The position numbers and the translations under genes are program-made. Below the pieces are notes generated by a model. The model saw only the letters and a program-made list of their open reading frames with translations. It did not search any database and was not told where the DNA came from. Below, piece after piece: positions 1 through 6,075 of a stretch of DNA of 6,075 bases; within the stretch, counting starts at the first letter, position 1; each line of letters begins with the position of its first letter. This DNA comes from Oscillospiraceae bacterium (GTDB lineage Bacteria; Bacillota; Clostridia; Oscillospirales; Oscillospiraceae): positions 1-6,075 of the forward strand of contig JAIRRO010000125.1 of NCBI GenBank assembly GCA_031255955.1, in the 5' to 3' direction.

Positions 1-932
1 AGTCCGAGACGGCTGTTCGATTTCACCCCGACATACAGGCACCGCCCGACAAGCACAGCCAGCAGCAATATTATCGCGGCGCAGCCGACGAAGCCCAGCT
101 CCTCCCCCGCCGCGGAGAATATAAAGTCCGTGTGCTGCTGCGGAATCAAATCACTTTGCGTCATACGTCCCTTAAACAGCCCCTGCCCGAAAAATCTGCC
201 GGAGGAGATTGCAAGCTTGCTTTGGTTTGCCTGCCACATGGTTTCGCGTCCCGTGGGGTCGGCGGAGGGGTCAAACACCACGAGTATGCGCAGCCACTGC
301 CTCTCTGTAAGAAAATATCGCTTAATAAACGGCGCCGCCGCCGCGATAGCCGCACCGGCTAACACAAACCAGCGCATATACACCCCGCCGACGAACATCA
401 TCGCCGATAGCACAAAGGCATACACCAAGGCGGAACCCAAGTCACGCGAGGACACCAGCAGCAGCGCAAAATACGCCGCGAATATCCCCACAATGCGCAG
501 CATCGTCCCGACAGCATTCAAGGCGCGCGCGTCGCGCTGAACGGCAATCATCCGTGCGATTATTATGATATACGGTATTCTCACAAGCTCTGCGGGCTGG
601 ACGCCGATGCCGAAGAACCGCAGCCACGCGCGGTTACCCGTGTCGTCCTCCCTGCCCCAGATGAACAGCGTCGCGATGAACAACAGCCCCGCAACAAACA
701 GCAGCTTGTATTTATCCGCCAGAATATCGACGTCCACCAGCGACGTGATTATATACGCGACGACGCCGATGACAATAGCCAAAAGCTGAATTGTCACGTG
801 GGCGCCGTCATAAACGCGAGAAGCACTTGCAACAAGCACCACGCCGTATATGGAGCATATGAGGCTCACCGCGAACAGGAGCATATCCGATTCGCGCGCG
901 TAGCTCTGTATGGCGTCGAATATTTTTCTCAA
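1..932 (-). CDS. rodA: SEDS-family peptidoglycan glycosyltransferase, RodA-like, 3' end outside window
   Basis: Encodes a multi-pass membrane protein of the SEDS family (RodA/FtsW/SpoVE), which polymerises lipid II into glycan strands together with a class B penicillin-binding protein. About 310 residues are present; the family usually has about 370-400, so the last helices and the stop lie beyond base 1. Visible are hydrophobic segments near residues 17-36, 45-65, 75-92, 116-131, 146-161, 167-184, 187-201 and 280-298, the GNRAW..FG....QPAE motif (99-115), RDLGSAL (163-169), an outer loop with the DPTG aspartate (D225) that matches the essential Asp of the family, and QQHTDFIFS..GEELG (265-280). 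The stretch QSKLAISSGRFFGQG (237-251) resembles RodA more than FtsW. The start is TTG at 932, overlapping the eno stop as TTGA; no Shine-Dalgarno is seen, so translation is probably coupled to eno. A later ATG (884, residue 17) would cut the cytoplasmic N-terminus. Family assignment is firm; rodA versus another paralogue is moderately sure. Confidence 0.88.
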   Translation of the reverse strand, partial: MRKIFDAIQSYARESDMLLFAVSLICSIYGVVLVASASRVYDGAHVTIQLLAIVIGVVAYIITSLVDVDILADKYKLLFVAGLLFIATLFIWGREDDTGNRAWLRFFGIGVQPAELVRIPYIIIIARMIAVQRDARALNAVGTMLRIVGIFAAYFALLLVSSRDLGSALVYAFVLSAMMFVGGVYMRWFVLAGAAIAAAAPFIKRYFLTERQWLRILVVFDPSADPTGRETMWQANQSKLAISSGRFFGQGLFKGRMTQSDLIPQQHTDFIFSAAGEELGFVGCAAIILLLAVLVGRCLYVGVKSNSRLG

Positions 933-2236
933 CGGATTATCTGACCGGAAAGGGCGCGCGCGCCGGGATAATACGCCGCCGTGCCAAGCTCTTCTTCAAT
1001 GCGAAGGAGTCTGTTGTATTTCGCGACGCGGTCTGTGCGGCTCGGTGCGCCTGTTTTAATTTGCCCCGCGCCGACAGCGACGGCAAGGTCGGCTACCGTT
1101 GTGTCCTCCGTTTCCCCGGAGCGGTGGGATATGACAGTCGAATAGCCTGCGCGGTGCGCCGCTTGAATCACATCCAGCGTCTCTGTCAGCGTGCCTATTT
1201 GATTCGGCTTTATTAAAATGGCGTTAGCAGCGCCGAGAGTGACGCCGCGCTCAAGGCGTGCGGCGTTCGTCACAAACAAATCATCCCCAACAAGCCGAAG
1301 CCTTTTGCCGAGCGTATCCGTCAAGAGCCGCCAGCCGTCCCAGTCGTCCTCCGCCATGCCGTCCTCTATTGAGGCGATGGGATAGCGCTCCGCGAAATCC
1401 GCCCACATTTCAACCATTTCAGCGGGGGTTTTCACCGCCCCGCGCTTGGGCGGGTGATAAATCCCGTCCTTTTCGTCAAACCAATCGGAGACGGCGGCGT
1501 CAATCGCGATTAAAAAATCCTGCCCCGGGACATAGCCCGCTTTTTGCACGGCGTCCGTGAGCGCGCGCAGGGCGTCCTCGTCGGAAGCCAGATCCGGCGC
1601 ATAGCCGCCCTCGTCGCCGACGCCGCAGGGCGGGATGAGCTTTTTCAGCGTGTGAAACACCTCTGCCGACATTCGCAGAGCCTCGCGAAAGCTCGGTGCG
1701 GACACAGGCATCAGCATAAATTCTTGAATATCCACGCTGTTGTCCGCGTGCGCCCCGCCGTTCAGCACGTTTAGCATCGGCACGGGCAGCATATTTGAAA
1801 CAGCGCCGCCGATATATCTGTACAGCGGCAGCCCCAAAGCCTCCGCGGCAGCGTGCGCCGCCGCGAGCGAAACGGATAATAATGCGTTCGCGCCGAGGCG
1901 CGATTTATTCTCCGTGCCGTCCAAGGCAATAAGCGCCCCGTCCAGCTCACGCTGATCTAACACGTTGCGCCCCAGCGCCAATTTGGATAGCTCTGTATTC
2001 ACATGCTCCACGGCGCGCATAACACCGCGTCCCAAATATCGCGAGGTGTCGCCGTCGCGCAGCTCCGCCGCCTCAAACCTCCCCGTTGAAGCGCCGGACG
2101 GCACGATAGCCCGCCCGATTGTTCCGTCGCTCAGCATAAGCTCCGTTTCCACGGTCGGGTTCCCGCGGGAATCCAGCACCTCCCGCGCGTGAACGCGTGT
2201 GATTTCAAAATATGCGTTGCTCCTTATTTTAATCAT
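929..2236 (-). CDS. eno: Enolase (phosphopyruvate hydratase)
   Basis: Cytoplasmic enzyme that converts 2-phosphoglycerate to phosphoenolpyruvate. The 435 residues match the usual length of about 430. Family residues are all in place: the SGAST loop (48-51 region, S50), NGGAHADN with H163, QEF with E172, GDEGG with E209, metal ligands D246, E291 (SIEDGMAEDDW) and D318 (VGDD), the catalytic lysine K343 (LIKPNQIGTLTET), SHRSGETED (370-378) and K394 (QIKTGAPSR). The gene lies 33 bases after gpmI and overlaps the following SEDS gene by 4 bases. The ATG at 2236 gives about five to nine residues more than usual before the conserved HAREVLDSRGNP and has no properly spaced Shine-Dalgarno: a GGGAG abuts the ATG. 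An AAGGAG lies inside codons 4-6 (2225-2220), but no in-frame start codon follows it. The function is certain; the exact start is not. Confidence 0.97.
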   Translation of the reverse strand: MIKIRSNAYFEITRVHAREVLDSRGNPTVETELMLSDGTIGRAIVPSGASTGRFEAAELRDGDTSRYLGRGVMRAVEHVNTELSKLALGRNVLDQRELDGALIALDGTENKSRLGANALLSVSLAAAHAAAEALGLPLYRYIGGAVSNMLPVPMLNVLNGGAHADNSVDIQEFMLMPVSAPSFREALRMSAEVFHTLKKLIPPCGVGDEGGYAPDLASDEDALRALTDAVQKAGYVPGQDFLIAIDAAVSDWFDEKDGIYHPPKRGAVKTPAEMVEMWADFAERYPIASIEDGMAEDDWDGWRLLTDTLGKRLRLVGDDLFVTNAARLERGVTLGAANAILIKPNQIGTLTETLDVIQAAHRAGYSTVISHRSGETEDTTVADLAVAVGAGQIKTGAPSRTDRVAKYNRLLRIEEELGTAAYYPGARALSGQIIR

Positions 2237-2248
2237 CTCCCAATTATA
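2236..2248 (-). promoter_or_regulatory. Possible internal -10 element directly before eno
   Basis: A perfect TATAAT (2248-2243) sits in the short gpmI-eno gap, and exactly six bases separate it from the ATG of eno. If used as a -10 element, transcription would start at or next to the A of the ATG and give a leaderless eno message. No -35 match is found 16-18 bases upstream (the region reads AAATAA) and there is no TG extension, so this may be chance in an AT-rich gap. Confidence 0.3.
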
Positions 2249-2269
2249 ATGTTGACCGGTATATTTATT

Positions 2270-3796
2270 TTATCGCATAATCAGCGATTCGCCTGTCATC
2301 TCCGGCGGTTTTTCGACGCCCAGCAGCTCTATCATCGTCGGTGCGATGTCCGCCAATCTGCCGCCGCTGCGCAGCCGCGCTTCCCTGCCGGCAAGAATAA
2401 GCGGCACGGGATTTGATGTGTGCGCCGTGAAGGGTGTCACGCCGTCATCGGAGAGCATTTTGTCCGCGTTGCCGTGATCTGCCGTTATGATAGCCGCGCC
2501 ACCGAGTGAAAGCGCCGCCTCAACCGTCCTGCCAACGCAATCGTCCACAACCTCCGCCGCCTTTATCGCGGCGTCCAGAACACCGGTGTGCCCGACCATA
2601 TCGCAGTTGGCATAGTTGATTATAATCACATCATATTTGCCGGAGTGTATCCGGCGCACAACCTCGTCGCAGACCTCAAACGCGCTCATCTCCGGCTTTT
2701 GGTCAAAGGTAGCCACATCCGGCGTCGGAATCAGCGCGCGGTCCTCACCGGGGAACACCGTTTCCTCCCCGCCGTTGAAGAAAAACGTGACGTGCGCATA
2801 CTTTGTCGTCTCCGCGATACGCAGCTGAGTCATGCCGAGGCTTGATATAAATTCACCGAAAATTCCGGTGAGACGGCTCGGTGGGAAGGCGATGGAGACA
2901 TTCGGCAGCTCGGCGTCATATTCCTTCGTGCTGACGAAGCAGAGCGGGAAGCAGCCTTTTTCGCGCGGGAATTCCGAAAAATCGGGGTCGGTGAGCGCGC
3001 GCGTAAGCTCCCGCACCCGCTCGGGACGAAAATTAAAGCAAATCACAGAATCATTCGGGGAAAGCTCCGCGCCGCGCGTCGTAATGACGGGCAGCATAAA
3101 TTCGTCCGTAATACCCGCGCTATACGATTTTTCCACGGCGGCAACGGGGTCGGGTTCAAACACCGCGCCCGATTTTTCGCCGTATACAATGGCGTCATAA
3201 GCTGTTTTTACGCGCTGCCACTGCTTATCGCGATCCATCGCGTAGTACCGCCCTGTTACGGTGGCGATTATGGCACCCGTTTCAAGGCATTTTGCCCGCG
3301 CTTCCTTGATAAATTCCAGTCCGGAGCGCGGCGGGGTGTCGCGCCCGTCAAGAAAGCAATGCAGATATACGCGCTCGACGCCGCGCCGCCGGGCAAGCTC
3401 TAAAAGCGCCCACGCATGCGTGTTGTGGCTGTGTACGCCGCCGTTGGAGAGCAAGCCCATTATGTGAAGCGCGGAGCCGTGCCGGAGGCAGTTATCCACC
3501 GCGTCGTTATAGGCGGGATTGGTGAAAAAATCGCCGTCCTTGATGCTTTTAGTAATGCGCGGCAGATCCTGAAACACGACGCGCCCCGCGCCGATGTTCG
3601 TATGCCCCACCTCGCTGTTGCCCATCTGCTCGGGCGGCAGCCCCACGTCCTCGCCGGAGGCTGAAAGCTCTGTGCGCGGGCAGGTGGCGGCAAGCTTATC
3701 CAAGGCGGGCGTGTTCGCAACGGAAATGGCGTTGTAGGGCGACGGCGGCGCGATACCGAAGCCGTCCATAATAATGAGTACAAGAGGCGATTTCAA
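2270..3796 (-). CDS. gpmI: 2,3-bisphosphoglycerate-independent phosphoglycerate mutase
   Basis: Interconverts 3-phosphoglycerate and 2-phosphoglycerate through a phosphoserine intermediate, using two Mn ions; alkaline phosphatase superfamily, cytoplasmic. The 508 residues match the usual 505-515. Visible are D11 in MDGFG, the nucleophile S61 in MGNSEVGH, H122 in GGVHSH, the FLDGRD motif (148-153), R183 and R189 in TGRYYAMDR, R257 and R260 in FRPER, K332 in TKYAHVTFFFNGG, D399 and H403 in DMVGH, D440 and H441 in TADHGNA, and H459 in TAHTSNPVP. I start it at TTG 3796, because AAAGGA lies 8 bases upstream and the N-terminus then reads MKSPLVLIIMDGFG, as in the family. A longer frame from TTG 3820 would translate through this binding site and has none of its own. 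It follows tpiA after 51 bases. Function certain, start likely. Confidence 0.96.
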   Translation of the reverse strand: MKSPLVLIIMDGFGIAPPSPYNAISVANTPALDKLAATCPRTELSASGEDVGLPPEQMGNSEVGHTNIGAGRVVFQDLPRITKSIKDGDFFTNPAYNDAVDNCLRHGSALHIMGLLSNGGVHSHNTHAWALLELARRRGVERVYLHCFLDGRDTPPRSGLEFIKEARAKCLETGAIIATVTGRYYAMDRDKQWQRVKTAYDAIVYGEKSGAVFEPDPVAAVEKSYSAGITDEFMLPVITTRGAELSPNDSVICFNFRPERVRELTRALTDPDFSEFPREKGCFPLCFVSTKEYDAELPNVSIAFPPSRLTGIFGEFISSLGMTQLRIAETTKYAHVTFFFNGGEETVFPGEDRALIPTPDVATFDQKPEMSAFEVCDEVVRRIHSGKYDVIIINYANCDMVGHTGVLDAAIKAAEVVDDCVGRTVEAALSLGGAAIITADHGNADKMLSDDGVTPFTAHTSNPVPLILAGREARLRSGGRLADIAPTMIELLGVEKPPEMTGESLIMR

Positions 3797-3804
3797 AGCA
3801 GTGT

Positions 3805-3810
3805 TCCTTT
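3805..3810 (-). promoter_or_regulatory. Ribosome binding site of gpmI (decides the start)
   Basis: AAAGGA read on the minus strand, followed by 8 bases and then TTG at 3796. It supports the TTG at 3796 over the in-frame TTG at 3820, whose upstream 20 bases have no purine-rich site. Confidence 0.75.
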
Positions 3811-3847
3811 CATATTGCAAGTCGTGTGTGTAATCGTAGAAATCTAG

Positions 3848-4603
3848 TCAGTGATCTGCGGCTGCTGCGGCAGCTGTTTTTATTATCCCGGTAAAGGCGT
3901 CGGAGTCCAGCGAGGCTGAGCCTATCAGTCCGCCGTCAATATCAGGCTGCGCGAGCAGCGCGGCGGAGTTCATCGAATTCATAGAGCCGCCGTACAGAAT
4001 GTGAATGTCCTCCGCCGTATCCTCAAAAAGATACCGCAAAACCTCACGAATCGCGCGGCAGACCTCCCCGGCGTCCTTGGGCGAAGCCGACACGCCGGCA
4101 CCTATCGCCCATACCGGCTCGTACGCAATAATCACGCGCGCGGCGTCCTCGCGGGAAAGTCCCTCCAAGGCAGCCGTTATCTGCGCGGATATCACGCCCT
4201 GCGTCTCGCCGCGCCGCCGCTCGGCGTCAGTTTCTCCGACGCAGATGATGGGGCGCAGCCCGCTATCAAGTGCGCGCCGCGCCTTCAGGCGCACAATGGC
4301 GTCCGTTTCGGCGTGAAATCGCCGCCTTTCGCTGTGTCCCACAAGCGTATATTTTGCGCCGGATTCAAGCAGCATAGCGGCGGAGACCTCTCCCGTATAC
4401 GCGCCGTACTCGTGCTCGCTGATGTCCTGAGCGCCGATTTCGGCGGGCAGCTCCCGCACCGCCGCCGATATATACGGAAACGGCGGGAATATTATCAGGC
4501 GCACGCCGCGCGGCGCGTTGGCGCCGGACGGCATCCCCGCGGCAAAGGCGCGCAGCTCGGGCGCGTTCATCTTCCAGTTACCGGCGATAATAATCTCACG
4601 CAT
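3848..4603 (-). CDS. tpiA: Triose phosphate isomerase
   Basis: Interconverts dihydroxyacetone phosphate and glyceraldehyde 3-phosphate; a cytoplasmic TIM barrel, normally a dimer. The 251 residues are the usual length. The N-terminal AGNWKMN carries N9 and K11, the electrophile is H90 in LVGHSERR, and the catalytic base is E162 in AYEPVWAIG. The dimer loop reads YGAYTGEVS (66-74), and the phosphate-binding YGGS (204-207) and DIDGGLIGSASL (221-232) follow. Two points differ from the usual family pattern: the mobile loop 6 after PVWAIG reads AGVSA instead of TGKTA, and the second glycine of the common VGGASL is a serine (S229). The end is alanine-rich (AAAAAA before DH). The ATG is 3 bases after the pgk stop and has a strong binding site inside the pgk 3' end, so the two genes are probably translated in concert. 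No second copy is visible in the window. Confidence 0.97.
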   Translation of the reverse strand: MREIIIAGNWKMNAPELRAFAAGMPSGANAPRGVRLIIFPPFPYISAAVRELPAEIGAQDISEHEYGAYTGEVSAAMLLESGAKYTLVGHSERRRFHAETDAIVRLKARRALDSGLRPIICVGETDAERRRGETQGVISAQITAALEGLSREDAARVIIAYEPVWAIGAGVSASPKDAGEVCRAIREVLRYLFEDTAEDIHILYGGSMNSMNSAALLAQPDIDGGLIGSASLDSDAFTGIIKTAAAAAADH

Positions 4604-4606
4604 ACG

Positions 4607-5842
4607 CTACACCTCCGCCCGTCCGGGCTTATCCAGCAGGCAGGCTACGCCCGGCAGCTCGCGTCCTTCAAGAAATTCCAGCGTCGCGCCGCCGCCTGTC
4701 GATACGTGCGTCACGCGCCCTTCAAGTCCGAACTGCCTGATTGCCGCCGCGGAATCGCCGCCGCCGACGATGGACACGATGTGCGGGTCGGTCATCGCAA
4801 TCGCGACCATACGCGTGCCGTTGGAGTATTTCGGCAGCTCGAATATGCCCATGGGACCGTTCCAGATGACGGTTCCTGCGTCTTTTATGACAGAGACAAA
4901 TTCGTTAGCCGCCTTAGGCCCGATATCCAGCGCCATCATATCGTCCGGTATGTTATAGCTGTTCACAACGTCGGGATTTAAGCTGTTATCCGGACGCTGC
5001 GCGACAAGCGAGTCCACCGGCAGCAGCAGCCTCACACCAAGGCGCTGCGCCTTAACCAGCATATCGCGCGCGTATTGCAGCCTGTCATTTTCACACAGCG
5101 ATGAGCCAATGCTGCCGTCCCGCGCCTTCAAAAATGTGTACGCCATACCGCCGCCGATGATAAGCGTATCCGCCTTGTCCAGCAAATTATCAATGACGCC
5201 AATTTTGTCAGAAACTTTTGAGCCTCCGAGAATGGCGATAAATGGCGGCTTGGGATTTTCCAGCGCCCCGCCGATATGACGAAGCTCCTGCTCAAGTAAA
5301 AAGCCCGCCACAGCAGGCAGAAAATGCGAGACGCCCTCTATCGAGGCGTGCGCGCGATGTACACTGCCGAACGCGTCCTCGACGAAAACATCGGCAAGCG
5401 CCGCTAACGCGCGGGCAAATTCGGGGTCGTTTAATTCTTCTCCGGGATAAAAGCGCAGATTTTCAAGCAGCATTATCTCCCCGGGCTGCAGGCTCGCCGC
5501 AAGCCGCCGCGAATCCTCCCCGATGGCGTCGCGCGAGATTTTAACGGGCTTTCCCAACAGCTCTGTCAGCCTCTCACCGACAACCTTCAATGAAAACTCA
5601 GGCGATAACACCCCTCCCGGTCTGCCGAGATGTGAGCAGGCGATGACAGCCGCGCCTTGGTCAAGCAGATATCGTATCGTTGGCAGCGCCGCAATTATGC
5701 GTCCGTCGTCCGTCACGGCGCCCGTGTCGCGGTCGAGCGGTATGTTAAAGTCACAGCGCAGCAGAATCTTCTTTCCCCGGACATCCGTGTCCGATATACT
5801 CTGCTTGTCAAAATCTATTCCGTAATTAGTTCGTGCGGGCAT
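4607..5842 (-). CDS. pgk: Phosphoglycerate kinase
   Basis: Transfers the acyl phosphate of 1,3-bisphosphoglycerate to ADP, giving ATP and 3-phosphoglycerate; cytoplasmic, two-domain, monomeric family. The 411 residues slightly exceed the usual 390-400, mainly through about ten extra residues before SISDTDVRGKK. The N-terminal substrate domain shows RCDFNIP (29-35, D31 and N33), DDGRI (R48), SHLGRP (70-75), ENLRFYPGEE (127-136) and EDAFGSVHRAHAS (155-167, R163), where many homologues have NDAFG. The nucleotide domain shows GGSKVSDK (206-213, K209), IIGGGMAYTFL (228-238), WNGPMGIFE (327-335), GGGDSAAA (360-367) and STGGGA (381-386). The start is ATG with GGAGG 6 bases upstream. It is the first gene of the operon; the usual gap gene is not upstream, where a tRNA gene lies on the other strand. 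All substrate and nucleotide motifs are intact, so it should be active. Confidence 0.97.
   Translation of the reverse strand: MPARTNYGIDFDKQSISDTDVRGKKILLRCDFNIPLDRDTGAVTDDGRIIAALPTIRYLLDQGAAVIACSHLGRPGGVLSPEFSLKVVGERLTELLGKPVKISRDAIGEDSRRLAASLQPGEIMLLENLRFYPGEELNDPEFARALAALADVFVEDAFGSVHRAHASIEGVSHFLPAVAGFLLEQELRHIGGALENPKPPFIAILGGSKVSDKIGVIDNLLDKADTLIIGGGMAYTFLKARDGSIGSSLCENDRLQYARDMLVKAQRLGVRLLLPVDSLVAQRPDNSLNPDVVNSYNIPDDMMALDIGPKAANEFVSVIKDAGTVIWNGPMGIFELPKYSNGTRMVAIAMTDPHIVSIVGGGDSAAAIRQFGLEGRVTHVSTGGGATLEFLEGRELPGVACLLDKPGRAEV
4611..4616 (-). promoter_or_regulatory. Ribosome binding site of tpiA inside pgk
   Basis: GGAGGT on the minus strand, with the GGAGG core 8 bases before the tpiA ATG. 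It is formed by the last codons of pgk (Ala-Glu-Val), just before its TAG stop. Confidence 0.85.
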
Positions 5843-5848
5843 TTAATT

Positions 5849-5853
5849 CCTCC
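5849..5853 (-). promoter_or_regulatory. Ribosome binding site of pgk
   Basis: GGAGG on the minus strand followed by AATTAA and the ATG at 5842. The ideal spacing supports the slightly long N-terminus of PGK. Confidence 0.88.
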
Positions 5854-5901
5854 GGTTGACCTCATAAGCGGGGTCTGTTTTTTAATTGTTCAAGGACATC
5901 T

Positions 5902-5930
5902 ATTCTATATCCTTCCGGCGCGCTTTGCAA
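5902..5930 (-). promoter_or_regulatory. Sigma-A type promoter of the pgk operon
   Basis: On the minus strand, TTGCAA (5930-5925) is separated by 17 bases from TAGAAT (5907-5902), matching 4 of 6 and 5 of 6 consensus positions. Transcription would start near 5895-5897, leaving a leader of about 54 bases before pgk. I see no convincing CcpA, Rex or CggR operator and no riboswitch in the leader, so the operon is probably expressed constitutively; that is an inference. Confidence 0.65.
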
Positions 5931-5974
5931 CAGAAAAAATTTTTCTTGACAAGCGCCCCGCGCGGCGTTATAAT
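5931..5974 (+). promoter_or_regulatory. Consensus sigma-A promoter of the tRNA-Gln gene with A/T-rich upstream element
   Basis: TTGACA (5946-5951), a 17-base spacer and TATAAT (5969-5974) match the consensus at all 12 positions. An A-tract followed by a T-tract (5932-5945) lies directly upstream of the -35 and resembles an UP element. Transcription would start near 5981, giving a leader of about 9 bases for RNase P to remove. The spacer is very GC-rich (AGCGCCCCGCGCGGCG). Confidence 0.9.
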
Positions 5975-5989
5975 CGTAAGGCTTTATAC

Positions 5990-6063
5990 AGCGGGTTTGT
6001 GTAATGGTAGCACGACAGACTCTGACTCTGTTTGTGAGGGTTCAAATCCTTCACCCGCTGCCA
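5990..6063 (+). tRNA. tRNA-Gln, anticodon CUG
   Basis: All four arms fold. The acceptor AGCGGGT (5990-5996) pairs with ACCCGCT, followed by discriminator G6060 and an encoded CCA (6061-6063). The D arm is GTGT-AATGGTA-GCAC, the anticodon stem is ACAGA/TCTGT around the loop CTCTGAC, giving anticodon CTG, which reads CAG (glutamine). The T arm is GAGGG-TTCAAAT-CCTTC with one G-U pair. The variable loop is short. The gene is divergent from pgk and has its own consensus promoter. Only 12 bases follow it, so neither a terminator nor a further tRNA of a cluster can be judged. Confidence 0.95.
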
Positions 6064-6075
6064 AAAAGCGCCCTG

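Larger units (their letters stand above)
1..5897 (-). other. Putative operon pgk-tpiA-gpmI-eno-rodA
   Basis: Five genes on one strand, with gaps of 3, 51 and 33 bases and one 4-base overlap, and no hairpin followed by a T-run between any pair. One promoter is seen before pgk. The order pgk-tpiA-gpmI-eno is a known glycolytic cluster of Bacillota. The SEDS gene at the end is the unexpected member. The downstream end of the operon is not in the window. Confidence 0.75.

Noticed and set aside
130..540. Open frame of 136 codons on the plus strand.
   Set aside because: It is antisense to the SEDS gene, whose minus-strand translation shows long hydrophobic segments and family motifs; the plus-strand product has low-complexity composition.
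2237..2272. gpmI and eno are in the same frame, separated by one stop and 11 codons, suggesting a readthrough fusion.
   Set aside because: Eno has its own ATG and both proteins are complete at normal length; a one in three chance explains the shared frame.
4001..4981. Open frame of 326 codons on the plus strand, antisense to tpiA and pgk.
   Set aside because: It is rich in Arg and His, matches no family I know, crosses the junction of two clearly real genes and has no convincing binding site. It is a by-product of GC-rich coding on the other strand.
5858..5875. Small inverted repeat GACCCC-GCTTAT-GAGGTC in the pgk leader, as a possible regulatory hairpin.
   Set aside because: The stem has a mismatch and only about five pairs, and it does not cover the ribosome binding site; too weak to call.
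5915..5935. Possible catabolite-response (cre) site around TTGCAAAGCGCG.
   Set aside because: The central CG lies at the wrong position and the half sites do not match the cre pattern.
5932..5946. AGAAAAA-A-TTTTTCT inverted repeat as a bidirectional terminator.
   Set aside because: It is purely A/T, lacks a GC stem and lies upstream of both promoters; an UP element fits better.

Overview
The window reads as a piece of chromosome from a fairly GC-rich member of the Bacillota, most likely an anaerobic clostridium-like bacterium. The reasons are the gene order pgk-tpiA-gpmI-eno (known from Bacillus and Clostridium), use of the cofactor-independent phosphoglycerate mutase, strong GGAGG-type ribosome binding sites, frequent TTG starts, sigma-A type promoters and a tRNA gene that encodes its own CCA end. 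The lineage is an inference; no marker gene is present to fix it.

Layout: all five protein genes lie on the minus strand and read from right to left. From about 5900 down to 1 these are pgk (5842-4607), tpiA (4603-3848), gpmI (3796-2270 with the start chosen here), eno (2236-929) and a SEDS-family gene, probably rodA (932 to beyond base 1, so its 3' end is missing). Gaps are 3, 51 and 33 bases, and the last pair overlaps by 4 bases. With no terminator visible between them, this is most simply one operon. On the plus strand, at the right edge, is a tRNA-Gln(CUG) gene at 5990-6063. The 147-base gap between pgk and the tRNA holds two back-to-back promoters, of which the tRNA promoter is a perfect TTGACA-17-TATAAT.

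Function: the four enzymes cover the lower part of glycolysis from 1,3-bisphosphoglycerate to phosphoenolpyruvate, plus triose phosphate isomerase. Their main catalytic residues are present, so all four look active. Glyceraldehyde-3-phosphate dehydrogenase, which often starts this operon, is absent: its place is taken by the tRNA. The last gene encodes a membrane peptidoglycan polymerase, so glycolysis and cell-wall elongation may share a transcript.

I do not see a previously undescribed system. The points worth a second look are modest: the SEDS gene coupled to eno, the unusual eno start with a TATAAT exactly six bases before the ATG, changes in the catalytic loop of triose phosphate isomerase, and the compact divergent promoter pair. 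The only long stretches outside these genes are open frames antisense to them, which I regard as shadows.
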